DNA of 64,000 bases. Origin: Halanaerobium polyolivorans. GTDB lineage: Bacteria > Bacillota > Halanaerobiia > Halanaerobiales > Halanaerobiaceae. The DNA is taken from positions 220,617 to 284,616 of the forward strand of contig NZ_JAJFAT010000001.1 in the NCBI RefSeq assembly GCF_020711195.1, written 5' to 3'. A program made the translations under genes and the position numbers. Within the stretch, counting starts at the first letter, position 1. Every line of letters begins with the position of its first letter. Shown one piece after another: positions 1 to 8,825 of this stretch. The notes under the pieces are model-generated. The model worked only from the letters and a program-made list of their open reading frames with translations. It was not told where the DNA came from and searched no databases.

Positions 1-717
1 AGTCTTCCCTATTAAGGAAGATTCTTCTCTAATTATAGTTTCAGTTAGGTATTTACCAACATTAAATTTCTCTGTCACTTCAACTTCAGGCTTTATTCTT
101 TCTGGAAGTATTTTTCTGCCAATAAGCAGTAAATAAATAGCACCAATGAATAGCACTAATAATCCCAGATGAGTAAATTCAAACATTGAAAAGCCTTCTC
201 CAGTTCTTTGCAATAATATATCACTGGCTAAAATGTTAGTAGAAGTTCCAATTAAGGTTGTTAAACCTCCCATCATTGCAGCATAGGAAAGCGGTATTAA
301 AAATTTAGAAGGTGAACTATTCTTCCTTTTTGCAATTCCCATTACCAGGGGAATAAATAGTGCCACTACAGGAGTATTATTAATAAACCCTGCAGTTATA
401 CCAGCAAATAAAATAATATAAAAAAGAAGTTTAATATCACTATCTCCAGTCCATTTATATATTTTTTTTCCCAGAGACTGAATGACACCACTTTTTTCTA
501 TACCCGCACTAATGATAAACATTGAACCAATGGTAATAGTTGCTGAACTTGAAAATCCAGATATTGCCTCTATAGGACTAACTTGTGTCCAAAAGTTAGT
601 TAAAACTAAAATCACCGGAATAGAAAGGGCAATTATATCAATGCGAATGGGCTCTATTATAAACATTACTATTAAAAACAATAAGAGTAGTATAATGAAA
701 ATTATTCCCGGATCCAT
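1..717 (-). CDS. SLC13/DASS-type permease, C-terminus cut by window edge
   Basis: The frame is open from an ATG at 717 to base 1, giving the first 239 residues of an integral membrane protein. An AGGAG lies 8 bases before the start. Hydrophobic helices alternate with short loops. Two family signatures are visible: INNTPVVALFIPLV (about residue 115) and TLIGTSTNILASD (about residue 155). These are the NTP/SNT-type substrate and sodium motifs of the SLC13/ArsB ion-transporter superfamily. Members carry dicarboxylates, sulfate or other anions across the inner membrane. The substrate cannot be told from this part. The last visible residues (EKFNVGKYLTETI) look like the start of a soluble TrkA-C type domain, as in many bacterial SLC13 homologues. 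That last point is inference. Confidence 0.8.
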   Translation of the reverse strand, partial: MDPGIIFIILLLLFLIVMFIIEPIRIDIIALSIPVILVLTNFWTQVSPIEAISGFSSSATITIGSMFIISAGIEKSGVIQSLGKKIYKWTGDSDIKLLFYIILFAGITAGFINNTPVVALFIPLVMGIAKRKNSSPSKFLIPLSYAAMMGGLTTLIGTSTNILASDILLQRTGEGFSMFEFTHLGLLVLFIGAIYLLLIGRKILPERIKPEVEVTEKFNVGKYLTETIIREESSLIGKT

Positions 718-825
718 ATATTATTCTCCTCATAAATTAAAGTTATTTCCTTATCCTAATATTTCTATAAAAACTTTATTTTCCCTTTAAATTTTATAAA
801 CAAATTGTTTTAATAAAATAATAAA

Positions 826-945
826 ATCAAGAGAACTATACAATAAGTTGTGTAAATATCACTTTATGAACTATGCAGTGCTAAACATCTGCTTTGGGAA
901 ATACTTTTATGCTCATACAATCAATGAAAATAACACTGTTTAGTC
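826..945 (-). mobile_element. Remnant of an IS256-family (mutator) transposase
   Basis: On the minus strand a broken frame reads IFIDCM, then SIKVFPKADV-stop-HCIVHKV. This matches the conserved IS256 core, where FPKAEVQ(R/H)CIVHQIRN follows the catalytic region. The glutamine codon has become TAG and the DGLKGFPEAI stretch is missing. Right after HKV comes ATTTACACAACTTATTG, which resembles the outer end of IS256-type elements. It is therefore an internally deleted, dead scrap, seen from about 945 down to 826. It lies next to the broken end of the rsgA remnant, so an insertion or IS-mediated deletion may have cut that gene. The protein match is from memory of the family motif. The ends of the scrap are not defined. 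Confidence 0.55.
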
Positions 946-980
946 TTTCAGTCAGTATATTTTTATAATATATAATTCCA

Positions 981-1333
981 TTAATAATTAACAAATTCTC
1001 CAACTCCAGAAGAACCCAGCAAAGCAGTAGTATCTCCTCTATTCAAATATTCTTTAAGCTCATTTAATCCTTCACCTGTTAGAGAGCAAATTATATGAAT
1101 AGGAGCTCCAAAAGCTTCTTTTTCAACTTCAGCTTTTTTTGCCTGAGCATCATTACATAAATCAGCCTTACTTAAAACTATAACTGGCTTAGCACCACTA
1201 TTCCAGGCCATTGTTAAATATCTTTCAAGTCTTCTTAAATTAAAATCTTGTTTCAAGGAGCTAACTATTAATGAAGTATCAATATTAGCAGCCACTATCT
1301 GGCTCTTTTACTGCTGAAGAAACTTCACTGACT
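981..1333 (-). pseudogene. rsgA: rsgA remnant (ribosome-assembly GTPase), truncated and frameshifted
   Basis: The open part (981-1295) encodes IVAANIDTSLIVSSLK, NLRRLERYLTMAW, VIVLSKADLC and ALLGSSGVG. These are the signature segments of the long-form RsgA/YjeQ circularly permuted GTPase, with G4 as SKAD and G1 as GSSGVG. The family continues GKST after GVG and then has the G3 motif and a zinc-binding C-terminus. Here the frame leaves the family exactly at the P-loop lysine and stops five codons later. Upstream, a one-base shift separates a possible SAVKEPDS segment (about 1300-1333) from IVAANID. The OB-fold N-terminus is absent. No ribosome site precedes the internal start. The gene is dead, and an intact rsgA may exist elsewhere. 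Confidence 0.8.
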
Positions 1334-1365
1334 AAAAAAAGGTAATAAATATCTAAGATATTACC
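1334..1365 (-). terminator. Intrinsic terminator of the methyltransferase gene
   Basis: On the minus strand an inverted repeat (GGTAATATCT ... AGATATTTATTACC, 1341-1365) is followed by seven T (1340-1334). It lies about 60 bases after the methyltransferase stop and closes that unit before the rsgA remnant. Confidence 0.7.
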
Positions 1366-1426
1366 GGGTAGAAGCTGCTAATTCATTGATATCTTACCGT
1401 ATTACTATATTTAGCTGATTTAATTA

Positions 1427-2179
1427 TCAACCAATCTTTTTTGCAATATAAAAACCATAACTGCAATGATTTTTGGCCATTTTATAATATCTAATCTCTT
1501 CTTTATGCTCATTTACTATCTTTCTGGCCAGCTCAGAATTATCATGTTTTCTAAGAAAATCATCAAAGCGCTCTTCCATTGGCTTATAATAATTATCAAT
1601 CCAACTGCTTTCCGGCAAAATGAAATAACCAACTAGAGAAAATCCATTTTTCTCTAATATCTTAATTTTATTTGCAGCTGTATCAACCTCTGAGTATTGA
1701 TTATGCCAGTATTCTTCTATTTTTTTAGGCCTTAAATTGCTTAGCCAAGTTAATTCACTAATAGCAAGATAGCCACCAGTTTTTAAAAAGTATTTCCATT
1801 TTTTTATTCCTGCTGCAAACCCCATTATATATATAGCCCCTTCAGACCAAATGATATCAAATTCCTCTTTATTAAAATCTAAATCATCCATAGATCTTTT
1901 AAGTGTTCTAATCTTATTTTGCAAATTGGTTTCTTTTGCTTTTAAATTTAATTTTACTAAAAATTTAGGGAATAAATCAACCGCTGTAATTTGAGCTTTG
2001 ATATTTTGAGCAAGGGTAATTGTTTGTCCTCCAGTGCCACAACCAATATCTGCAACTTTTAAAGGCTTATCTTGCTCCAGATCAATAAATTGTAAAGCTC
2101 TTAATGTATCAGAAGGACTACCTGGTCCCTGTCTTTCTGCATCAACAAAAAAATCTATTAATAATTCCATCTCGGTCAT
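1427..2179 (-). CDS. Class I SAM-dependent methyltransferase
   Basis: This 250-residue protein has the glycine-rich SAM-binding motif VADIGCGTGGQT near residues 42-53. The acidic end of strand 2 is ITAVDLFPKF, and the motif IV-like strand is FDIIWSEGAIYIMGF. Such enzymes transfer a methyl group from SAM to a small molecule or macromolecule in the cytoplasm. The substrate is not recognisable. The C-terminal half (EEYWHNQYSEVDTA, SWIDNYYKPMEERF) resembles uncharacterised clostridial methyltransferases of similar length. AAGGAGAC precedes the ATG at 2179. The gene is 50 bases downstream of the flavin-reductase pair and in the same direction, so they may be cotranscribed. A terminator follows at 1334-1365. 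Confidence 0.8.
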   Translation of the reverse strand: MTEMELLIDFFVDAERQGPGSPSDTLRALQFIDLEQDKPLKVADIGCGTGGQTITLAQNIKAQITAVDLFPKFLVKLNLKAKETNLQNKIRTLKRSMDDLDFNKEEFDIIWSEGAIYIMGFAAGIKKWKYFLKTGGYLAISELTWLSNLRPKKIEEYWHNQYSEVDTAANKIKILEKNGFSLVGYFILPESSWIDNYYKPMEERFDDFLRKHDNSELARKIVNEHKEEIRYYKMAKNHCSYGFYIAKKIG

Positions 2180-2230
2180 TTTAATGTCTCCTTTATTAAA
2201 TTGTTCAGCCTAAAATTAAATTAATCAAAG

Positions 2231-2926
2231 TCAAGTATAGGGTTTATCATTTATCTTCTTATAAATCCCATTTTTTAAAGCTTTAAATTTCCAGTTTAAA
2301 TTGCCTACTAAAGTATAAAGCCAATTCTGAGAAATTAAAGGTTTAAAAGTTTTTTTAATTGCAGCATCAGAAATTTTTTGATTATTTAAAAGATCATCAG
2401 CGGCTAAATCTAGACCCTTAATCAAATTTTTGGCTATTCCACCCATTTCTGAAAGAGCTTTTCCATTAATTAAACCTCCCATTCCAATAGCAATACCACC
2501 TAAATAATTAAAACCAGCTTCTTTTGCAAACTCTTTATAGACTTTAAGCGCAACTTTATTTTGTTCAGGTTCCGGGAAACCACAATTTAAAATTGCAGCA
2601 AAACTCTGTTTTTTTACTGGAGTTATATTTTGTGAATAAAGCTTTTTCTTGTTCTCGACAATTAGAGTTAGAGCTTTAATGACTTTTGCAGGTAATGTAT
2701 CTACATATAGTGGTGCAGCAAGTATAATTAAATCTGCTCTTTCTATGTTTTGCAAAAAAAGAGCTGTTTTTGCCTCGGTATTTATTTGAGAATGAATATG
2801 AACTGTATTAGTTTGAATATCATTTTCTTTTAGTAAATTCAAAATATAGTTGCCTAAACTTGCTGATGAACTCTTTTCACCTTTAGGGCTGCCAATTAAA
2901 AATATTGCTCTTTTTAATTCATTCAT
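2231..2926 (-). CDS. Flavodoxin-fold NAD(P)H-dependent oxidoreductase
   Basis: The protein has a flavodoxin-like start, AIFLIGSPKGEKSSSASLGN, where the Ser-rich loop would hold the FMN phosphate. A second motif, ADLIILAAPLYVDTLPAKVI (about residues 70-90), is the usual wall of the flavin site in NADPH-FMN reductases. A longer reading from TTG at 2938 is possible. I prefer ATG 2926 because it overlaps the upstream stop by 8 bases, as expected for translational coupling. The C-terminal 70 residues lie beyond the usual fold and are not recognised. It probably works with the flavoprotein just upstream as a redox pair. The electron acceptor is unknown. Confidence 0.7.
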   Translation of the reverse strand: MNELKRAIFLIGSPKGEKSSSASLGNYILNLLKENDIQTNTVHIHSQINTEAKTALFLQNIERADLIILAAPLYVDTLPAKVIKALTLIVENKKKLYSQNITPVKKQSFAAILNCGFPEPEQNKVALKVYKEFAKEAGFNYLGGIAIGMGGLINGKALSEMGGIAKNLIKGLDLAADDLLNNQKISDAAIKKTFKPLISQNWLYTLVGNLNWKFKALKNGIYKKINDKPYT

Positions 2927-3503
2927 TCTGCACACCAACTTTTTGACTGAAATTATTAACTATTTTTTCGATCTTTTCTCTAATTGATTTATCATCAAAA
3001 AGCAAAACCTCAGCTTTAAAATGATGAGAATGAAAATTGATGCTGTTTCTTTCAACAAGTTCTTTGAAAATTTTATTTTGAATTTCATTTTTGGCTTCAT
3101 TCATAGCAATAGCTAAAATTGAAGGATAACTTTTGTAACGTTTTTTATGATGAGTTTCTCCCTTAATTTCAGTAAAATAAGGTGAGATTAAAGGAATAAG
3201 CCTGTCTAAAGCTTTTTTAAGTTGATAAGAATAACTGCCAAAGACAATTGGTGTTAAAAAAACGATTATATCAGAATTTATCACCTTAACTGCTGTTTCT
3301 CTACCATAATCATCAATTATACATATTCCTGGAGTTTTAATCCAACATTTAAAACATCCCTGGCAATCAGCAATAATCTTATCCTTCAATAATATTTCTT
3401 CAACTTCAAAATTGTTTTTTTGCAAATCTTGTTTTAAATAACTCGAAAGTTTTTCTAAACTATTACCATTTAAACTTTCTCCATTTAAAATTAATATTTT
3501 CAT
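2919..3503 (-). CDS. Flavodoxin-family protein with Cys motif (iron-sulfur flavoprotein-like)
   Basis: The 194-residue protein opens with KILILNGESLNGNSLEKL, the phosphate-binding loop of NAD(P)H-dependent FMN reductases. It carries GCFKCWIKTPGICIIDDYG at about residues 49-67. This C-x2-C-x6-C pattern is shared with the WrbA/iron-sulfur flavoprotein group, though a full cluster-binding set is not certain. The segment IVFLTPIVFGSYSYQLKKAL forms the wall of the flavin site. AAAGGAG precedes the ATG. The end overlaps the next reductase gene by 8 bases, so the two are very likely cotranscribed. Its role is probably electron transfer or quinone/disulfide reduction in an anaerobe. Confidence 0.7.
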   Translation of the reverse strand: MKILILNGESLNGNSLEKLSSYLKQDLQKNNFEVEEILLKDKIIADCQGCFKCWIKTPGICIIDDYGRETAVKVINSDIIVFLTPIVFGSYSYQLKKALDRLIPLISPYFTEIKGETHHKKRYKSYPSILAIAMNEAKNEIQNKIFKELVERNSINFHSHHFKAEVLLFDDKSIREKIEKIVNNFSQKVGVQNE

Positions 3504-3600
3504 TTTTTTCTCCTTTTTAAAGGCTTAAAAAAATACTCGTTGATATCTATTTATTATATTCGCTATATTGAAATATTATCCTTCACAAAAGAGATCAGAT

Positions 3601-4008
3601 TTAATCAATATACTTAACTTGATCATCTTTGTCAGAAAGAATTATTTCTTCAATCCTAAAAACAATTAAGCCAATATTATCTCCGATAATAAATTGAGGC
3701 ATATTATTCTTTTTTATATGCATTTCTCTATAACCCTTTCCTTCTTCATCCTCCATAGTTACTGCAGTTCCTATAAAAGTAGCACTGAGTCCAACAGAAA
3801 TTGACGATATCAGTAATGATATGTTCTTGTTCTTTTGAATATTAGAATATTTTTTGCTATTTATTCTGCTGCTTAAAATAATTTTATTTTCTGCCTCAAC
3901 ATATGTGAAATTCATTAATGATAAATAGGGCTTGTTATTCCAAGCTGTAGCCATCGTACAAAATCTTTCATTTTCTAGTAAATTTTTAATATTTTTTGGG
4001 ATATCCAT
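3601..4008 (-). CDS. Pyridoxamine 5'-phosphate oxidase-like FMN-binding split-barrel protein
   Basis: The 135-residue protein contains LLENERFCTMATAWNNKPYLSLM at its start, the first strands of the PNPOx-like split barrel. It then has IILSSRINSKKYSNIQKN and ISLLISS, the usual phosphate-proximal Lys/Asn region. Small stand-alone members bind FMN or F420/heme-like cofactors. Their reactions are mostly unknown, and true PdxH activity is not implied because the family's PLP-site residues are not visible. AAGGAGAATAATT precedes the ATG. It is a single gene, separated by about 100 bases from the flavin genes downstream. Confidence 0.75.
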   Translation of the reverse strand: MDIPKNIKNLLENERFCTMATAWNNKPYLSLMNFTYVEAENKIILSSRINSKKYSNIQKNKNISLLISSISVGLSATFIGTAVTMEDEEGKGYREMHIKKNNMPQFIIGDNIGLIVFRIEEIILSDKDDQVKYID

Positions 4009-4080
4009 AATTATTCTCCTTAAAACTGCTTAATATTATTATACTTTTTTCTCAGCACCCTAAAACTTGAAACTGCCTCT

Positions 4081-4785
4081 TCATTTATCATAAATAATTT
4101 CCATATCTGGCTTTTCAGTACAGAAATAATGTACCCAGATATAAAGATATTGGAATAATGCTGCACTTAATGCTGCCTGAGAACCTAAGAATAATGCAAT
4201 AAACCACAGCAGAAAAAAAGCAAAGGAATACATAGAATTACTATTCCATCTAAAGATTCCTTTTTTGACTAAAGGCATTTTTCTATAAGAAACTCGAAAA
4301 TGATCTGCTCCTAATGCTCTAATTATCCCGAAATATCTCAGAACTGACCAAATAGTATAAATAGCCGGAATCAACAAAAAGAAGGCAAGAGCTAGTGCTA
4401 TTAATTCAGGAAGAAAAAGAGAACTTGAATCAGATTTAGCTAAACCAAGAAGAGTAATAACACGAGCTAAAAGAAAGGGCAAAAAAATCAAACTCCAGAT
4501 AAATAGATCAAAACGGCCAAATATTTTAGATAAAGTAGCCCAACCTAGCTGAAGACGAAAAACAATCCAGACGACTATTTGATGCAAGACAGCTGTGCCA
4601 ATTGTAAGCCAAAACCAAGTTATATCTGTAATACCCAGCCAGGAGCCTTCACCCATTACCGGTGCTGCAAATGCCCAAACAATAGGCAGTAATATTAACA
4701 AAGCAAGAAGATGCCATATTTGACGGTAAAAAAAATAATTTAATGAACGTGCATTTTGATACCATATATTTTCTTTTTTTATCAT
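4081..4785 (-). CDS. Integral membrane protein with PEMT/ICMT-like C-terminus
   Basis: About six hydrophobic helices are seen across 234 residues. The C-terminal sequence WVHYFCTEKPDMEIIYDK resembles the H-Y-x-C/T-E-K-P-D-M tail of phospholipid/isoprenylcysteine methyltransferase-like membrane proteins. The SAM-contacting signature is only partly visible, so methylation of a membrane substrate is an inference. The longer frame from 4821 lacks a ribosome site. AGGAGG at about 4794-4799 points to the ATG at 4785 (MIKKENIWYQ). No close neighbour shares its unit. Confidence 0.55.
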   Translation of the reverse strand: MIKKENIWYQNARSLNYFFYRQIWHLLALLILLPIVWAFAAPVMGEGSWLGITDITWFWLTIGTAVLHQIVVWIVFRLQLGWATLSKIFGRFDLFIWSLIFLPFLLARVITLLGLAKSDSSSLFLPELIALALAFFLLIPAIYTIWSVLRYFGIIRALGADHFRVSYRKMPLVKKGIFRWNSNSMYSFAFFLLWFIALFLGSQAALSAALFQYLYIWVHYFCTEKPDMEIIYDK

Positions 4786-5014
4786 TATAATCTGATCCTC
4801 CTGATTGGATTTGGCTCTCACAGCTCTTTGTCACAGGAACTGCTTAAAGGCTTTCTTGTTCTTGCCAGTAATTAGTTAATCTGCCCTCTATATTATTATC
4901 TTTCTTTGTTTAAATTATTATTCCTTTGTCTTATTAATTATATTTTAATTTTCAGCTGCTAAAATTTAGTATTGTGAGCATTTAAAAATATTTTGGATAA
5001 AACTTAGATCAATA

Positions 5015-5048
5015 TAAAAAAGCAGAGCAGTTTTGACACTGATCTGCT
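5015..5048 (-). terminator. Intrinsic terminator of clpB
   Basis: An 11-bp stem with one mismatch (AGCAGATCAGT / ACTGCTCTGCT on the minus strand, loop 6) is followed by TTTTTT. It lies 14 bases after the clpB stop. Confidence 0.85.
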
Positions 5049-5061
5049 GATAGCTTTATAC

Positions 5062-7644
5062 TTAATTGTTAAATTTAAATTCTCCCTTATCATAATCAAC
5101 TGTTACTGTGTCTCCTTCTTCTATTTTACCTTCTAGTAAAGACATTGCCAATTCATCTTTAATTTGGCTTTGGATTACTCTTCTTAAAGGTCTTGCCCCA
5201 TAGGCAGGTTCATAACCTAACTCTAGCAGTTCTTCTTTTGCAGCTCTTGTTAATTCTATTTCTATATCTTTATCTGCTAGGTTTTGCTGGAGATAAGATA
5301 TTTGAATATCAATTATAGCAAAGAGATCTTCTTTACTTAATGAATTAAAGATAATCTTTTCATCAATTCTGTTTAAGAATTCAGGTCTAAAGTGAGATTT
5401 CAAAGCATTTTCTATTTTTTCTCTGATTTCTGATTTTTCCTGAAGGTCCATTATGAATTGAGAACCTATATTAGAAGTCATAATAATCACTGTATTTTTA
5501 AAATCAACTTCTTTACCCTGACTATCTGTTAGAACACCATCATCGAGTATTTGTAATAATATATTAAATACATCCTGATGGGCTTTTTCGATTTCATCAA
5601 ATAAGATTACAGAATAGGGTTTTCTTCTTACCTTTTCAGTTAGCTGTCCACCTTCCTCAAAACCAACATATCCTGGTGGAGAGCCGATTAGTTTTGAGAC
5701 AGCATGTCTTTCCATATATTCTGACATATCAAGCCTGATAAGTGCTTTTTCATCATCAAAAAGATAAGCTGCTAAAGTTTTAGCAAGTTCTGTTTTACCA
5801 ACACCGGTTGGACCCATAAAGAGAAAAGAAGCAAGTGGTCTATCTGCATCTTGGAGGCCGGTTCTAGAGCGTCTAATTGCATTACTAACTGCAACAACTG
5901 CATCTCTTTGACCAACAACACGTTTTTCTAATTCTTCTTCTAAATGGATTAATTTCTCTTTCTCTTCTTCCATTAATTTATGCAGAGGAATATCTGTCCA
6001 AAGTGAAACTATTTCTGCAATATCTTCTTCAGTAACCTCTTCTTTGACCAGCTGTTCTGAATCTTCTTTTGAATCCTCTACTTTTTTGCTCAGTTCTGCC
6101 AGTTCTTTTCGGAGATCATGAAGTTTACCATACTTTAACTTGGCAGCTTCTTCATAATTTGCTTCTCTTTCTGCAGCTTGAGCTTTAACTTCAACCCTAT
6201 CTATTTCTTCTTTTAATTTTTGAATTTTGGCCAGTTGATCTTTTTCGTTCTGCCATTTTAACTGGAGTGGGTCTCTTTTATCTTTTAAATCCTGCAGTTT
6301 TTCTTCTATTTCCTCAAGCTTTTCTTTAGCTTCTGGATTATCTTCTTTTTTTAAAGCTTCTTTTTCAACTTCTAAGAGCCTAACCTTTCTATCTAATTCA
6401 TCTATTTCAAGGGGCATAGAATCGATCTCTATGCGAATTTTAGAAGCTGCTTCATCAATTAAATCTATCGCTTTATCAGGTAAAAATCTTTCTGTTAGAT
6501 AGCGATCAGATAATTTAGCAGCTGCTACTATAGCATTGTCAGTGATTTTAATTCCATGGTGAATTTCATATTTTTCTTTCAAACCTCTTAAAATAGAAAT
6601 TGTATCTTCAATATCTGGTTCTGAAACTTTAACAGGTTGAAATCTTCTTTCTAAAGCAGCATCTTTCTCTATATGCTTTTTATATTCTGTTAGAGTAGTA
6701 GCTCCTACACAATGAAGTTCTCCTCTGGCAAGGGCTGGTTTTAATAGGTTTGCTGCATCCATTGAACCCTCAGATGCTCCTGCACCAACTAAAGTATGCA
6801 TCTCATCTATGAAGAGTATTATCTGTCCTTCTGCTTTTTTAATTTCTTTTAAAACTGATTTTAATCTTTCTTCAAACTCCCCTCTAAATTTGGTTCCTGC
6901 TACCAAAGAACCCATATCTAAAGATATTACCTTTTTATTTTTTAAGCTTTCTGGAATATCTCCATTAACTATTCTTTGGGCAAGCCCCTCTACAATAGCA
7001 GTTTTACCAACACCGGGCTCACCAATCAATACCGGATTATTTTTGCGTCTTCTAGAAAGAACCTGCATTACTCTTCTGATTAAATTATCACGACCAATTA
7101 CAGGATCTAATTTCCCCTCTTCGGCCTGAGCAGTAATATCAATTGTATATTTTTCTAAAACATTAAAAGCATCTTCTCCCTGTTGAGAATCTATATTACT
7201 ACCTCCTCTGATTTCTTTAATAATCTTTTTCATTTGGCTAAGATTGACTCCATTTTCAGACAGAATTTTAGCAATATCTGTATTTCTTTTTGCTAAAAAA
7301 GCTAATAAAAAATGTTCTGTAGAAACAAATTTATCTCCCAGAGCATCTGCCTGTTTATCAGCTTCTCTTAAAATTTCATTTAATTTATATGACATATAGG
7401 CCTGAGCATCTTTTTTAGTGTATACCTGAGGTAGTTTTTCTAATAACTCTTCATTTTCTTCTTTAATAATTTTTAAATTAGCCTCAGCTTTTTCCAGCAG
7501 TGGTAAGACTATTCCATCATCTTGATTTAACATTGCTTTTAAAAGATGAGCTGGAAAAATTTCTTGATGACTATAATCTTTAGCAACATGCTGAGCCTCT
7601 ACAAGACTCTGCTGAGCTTTCCGAGTAAACTTTTCCATATCCAT
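5062..7644 (-). CDS. clpB: ClpB, ATP-dependent protein disaggregase
   Basis: This is full length for the family (860 residues). It has an N domain ([15 protein letters not shown]), then NBD1 with Walker [14 protein letters not shown] near residue 200 and Walker [15 protein letters not shown]. The long coiled-coil middle domain spans about 400-530, and NBD2 carries [13 protein letters not shown] near 600. The C-terminal [12 protein letters not shown] motif is sensor 2. ClpB is a hexamer that threads aggregated proteins through its pore with DnaK. The frame could start upstream at TTG (7668), but GAGGAGGG at about 7653-7660 sets the ATG at 7644 (MDMEKF). It stands alone between a strong terminator and a promoter overlapped by a CtsR-like site, so heat-stress control is likely. 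Confidence 0.97.
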   Translation of the reverse strand: MDMEKFTRKAQQSLVEAQHVAKDYSHQEIFPAHLLKAMLNQDDGIVLPLLEKAEANLKIIKEENEELLEKLPQVYTKKDAQAYMSYKLNEILREADKQADALGDKFVSTEHFLLAFLAKRNTDIAKILSENGVNLSQMKKIIKEIRGGSNIDSQQGEDAFNVLEKYTIDITAQAEEGKLDPVIGRDNLIRRVMQVLSRRRKNNPVLIGEPGVGKTAIVEGLAQRIVNGDIPESLKNKKVISLDMGSLVAGTKFRGEFEERLKSVLKEIKKAEGQIILFIDEMHTLVGAGASEGSMDAANLLKPALARGELHCVGATTLTEYKKHIEKDAALERRFQPVKVSEPDIEDTISILRGLKEKYEIHHGIKITDNAIVAAAKLSDRYLTERFLPDKAIDLIDEAASKIRIEIDSMPLEIDELDRKVRLLEVEKEALKKEDNPEAKEKLEEIEEKLQDLKDKRDPLQLKWQNEKDQLAKIQKLKEEIDRVEVKAQAAEREANYEEAAKLKYGKLHDLRKELAELSKKVEDSKEDSEQLVKEEVTEEDIAEIVSLWTDIPLHKLMEEEKEKLIHLEEELEKRVVGQRDAVVAVSNAIRRSRTGLQDADRPLASFLFMGPTGVGKTELAKTLAAYLFDDEKALIRLDMSEYMERHAVSKLIGSPPGYVGFEEGGQLTEKVRRKPYSVILFDEIEKAHQDVFNILLQILDDGVLTDSQGKEVDFKNTVIIMTSNIGSQFIMDLQEKSEIREKIENALKSHFRPEFLNRIDEKIIFNSLSKEDLFAIIDIQISYLQQNLADKDIEIELTRAAKEELLELGYEPAYGARPLRRVIQSQIKDELAMSLLEGKIEEGDTVTVDYDKGEFKFNN

Positions 7645-7699
7645 AAGGCTTTCCCTCCTCAAATTCAATATATTATTATAAGCTTAACTTCTATTATAT

Positions 7700-7729
7700 A
7701 TTATAATATAAAGGTCAGAGATGGTCAAG
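7700..7729 (-). promoter_or_regulatory. clpB promoter overlapped by a CtsR-type heptad repeat
   Basis: On the minus strand TTGACC (7728-7723), a 17-base spacer and TATAAT (7705-7700) form a near-consensus SigA promoter. On the plus strand the same stretch reads GGTCAGA-GAT-GGTCAAG (7713-7729). This is a tandem heptad with a three-base spacer that matches the CtsR box (A/GGTCAAANANA/GGTCAAA) with one mismatch per heptad. It covers the -35 and spacer, where a repressor would block RNA polymerase. CtsR control of clpB is established in Firmicutes. Its use here is inferred. Confidence 0.75.
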
Positions 7730-7804
7730 TATTTTAAAGCAGGATTTTTCTCTAATTAATAGAAATATATTATATAGATTGTTATATTAAGAGGAGGGTT
7801 TATA

Positions 7805-8734
7805 ATTTCTCAATTAAACTTTTTAGAAGCAGTAAATAAATTTAAAAAATACTTAGATGTTGAAAAGGGTTATTCTAAATTAACTATCAAACAATACGAA
7901 AACGATCTCCTGCAGCTGCATAGATATTTAAAAGAAGAATTAGATTTTCCTAAAAACTTTAAGGCTGAAAATGTTGATAGACTGGATATAGCAGAATTTT
8001 TAGCAGATGCTGTAATTGTTAATGATAATAAAGCAATTACAAGAAATAGAAAACTTTTTGCTATCCGTTCTTTTTATAAATATCTACTTCGTTATGGTGT
8101 TATAGAAAAAAATCCTGCTGAAGCAATTGACAGCAGTAAAACTGACACAAAGCTTGAACCTATTTATTTAAAATTAAAAGAAGCTCAAAAATTTATTCAA
8201 GCAATTGATGATAAAGATAATATTAATCGCCGTCGAGATATTGCAATAACCAAGCTTTTTCTATATGCAGGCTTAAGAATTTCTGAATTGGTTAATTTAG
8301 ATTTTGATAATATAGATTTTGAAGATGGTTCAATTAAATTTTATGGTAAGGGAAGCAAAGAAAGATATGTACCTCTGCATAATGATGTTACAGAAGCTCT
8401 GAAAAGTTATTTAAAAGAAAGAAATAGTATTAAAATTAAAGAGCAAGATGCTAGACAGGCCATCTTTTTATCCAGACATGGAAAAAGAATCAGTCCCCGA
8501 ACAATTCAACTGTTTGTTAAAAAATATGCAAAAAAAGCAGGATTAAGTAGAGCTGATAAAATAACTCCCCATAAATTAAGACATACCTTTGCCAGCATGT
8601 TATATAGGCAGACCAAAGATATTAAAGTTTTACAGGATCTTTTAGGTCATGCAGATATTTCAACAACTCAAATCTATACTCATATTGATACAGAAGAAAA
8701 GAAAAATGCCATTGATGAAATGCCCGATTTTTAA
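7805..8734 (+). CDS. XerC/XerD-type tyrosine recombinase with apparent AUU start
   Basis: The open frame runs from 7778 to 8734 and encodes about 309 residues from the ATT at 7805. That is the normal Xer length. The N-terminal SAM-like domain is visible (FKKYLDVEKGYSKLTIKQYE, then RNRKLFAIRSFYKYL). The catalytic residues are present: Arg in AGLRISEL, Lys in YGKGSKERYVPL, HKLRH, LLGHADIS and Tyr in QIYTH. No ATG, GTG or TTG occurs in frame between the stop at 7775 and a TTG at 8288, which lies past the first catalytic Arg. AGGAGGG (7792-7798) sits six bases before the ATT. Xer enzymes resolve chromosome dimers at dif. A role in a mobile element is less likely, as none is intact here. Confidence 0.85.
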   Translation: MSQLNFLEAVNKFKKYLDVEKGYSKLTIKQYENDLLQLHRYLKEELDFPKNFKAENVDRLDIAEFLADAVIVNDNKAITRNRKLFAIRSFYKYLLRYGVIEKNPAEAIDSSKTDTKLEPIYLKLKEAQKFIQAIDDKDNINRRRDIAITKLFLYAGLRISELVNLDFDNIDFEDGSIKFYGKGSKERYVPLHNDVTEALKSYLKERNSIKIKEQDARQAIFLSRHGKRISPRTIQLFVKKYAKKAGLSRADKITPHKLRHTFASMLYRQTKDIKVLQDLLGHADISTTQIYTHIDTEEKKNAIDEMPDF

Positions 8735-8741
8735 ATAAAAA

Positions 8742-8801
8742 GATCCCCTTTTTTGATAAAACAGATAATTATTGTTTAATCTGCCTATCATCTAGGGGAT
8801 C
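8742..8801. terminator. Long imperfect hairpin between convergent genes
   Basis: GATCCCC (8742-8748) pairs with GGGGATC (8795-8801). Inside, TGATA/TATCA and CAGAT/ATCTG continue the stem around an AT-rich loop. It lies between the recombinase and the last gene of the lysine operon, so it probably stops both. The T run is inside the left arm, which is unusual for a classic terminator. Confidence 0.55.
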
Positions 8802-8825
8802 ATATAATCTGATAACTTTTTTTCT

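Noticed and set aside
482..790. Open frame on the plus strand inside the SLC13 gene
   Set aside because: It has no ribosome site and no family. The minus strand carries clear transporter motifs.
6809..7129. Open frame antisense to clpB
   Set aside because: Shadow of a highly conserved gene, without a start signal.
8742..8801. Recombination (att or dif-like) site beside the recombinase
   Set aside because: The hairpin lies between convergent stops and looks like a terminator. No 28-base dif symmetry was seen.
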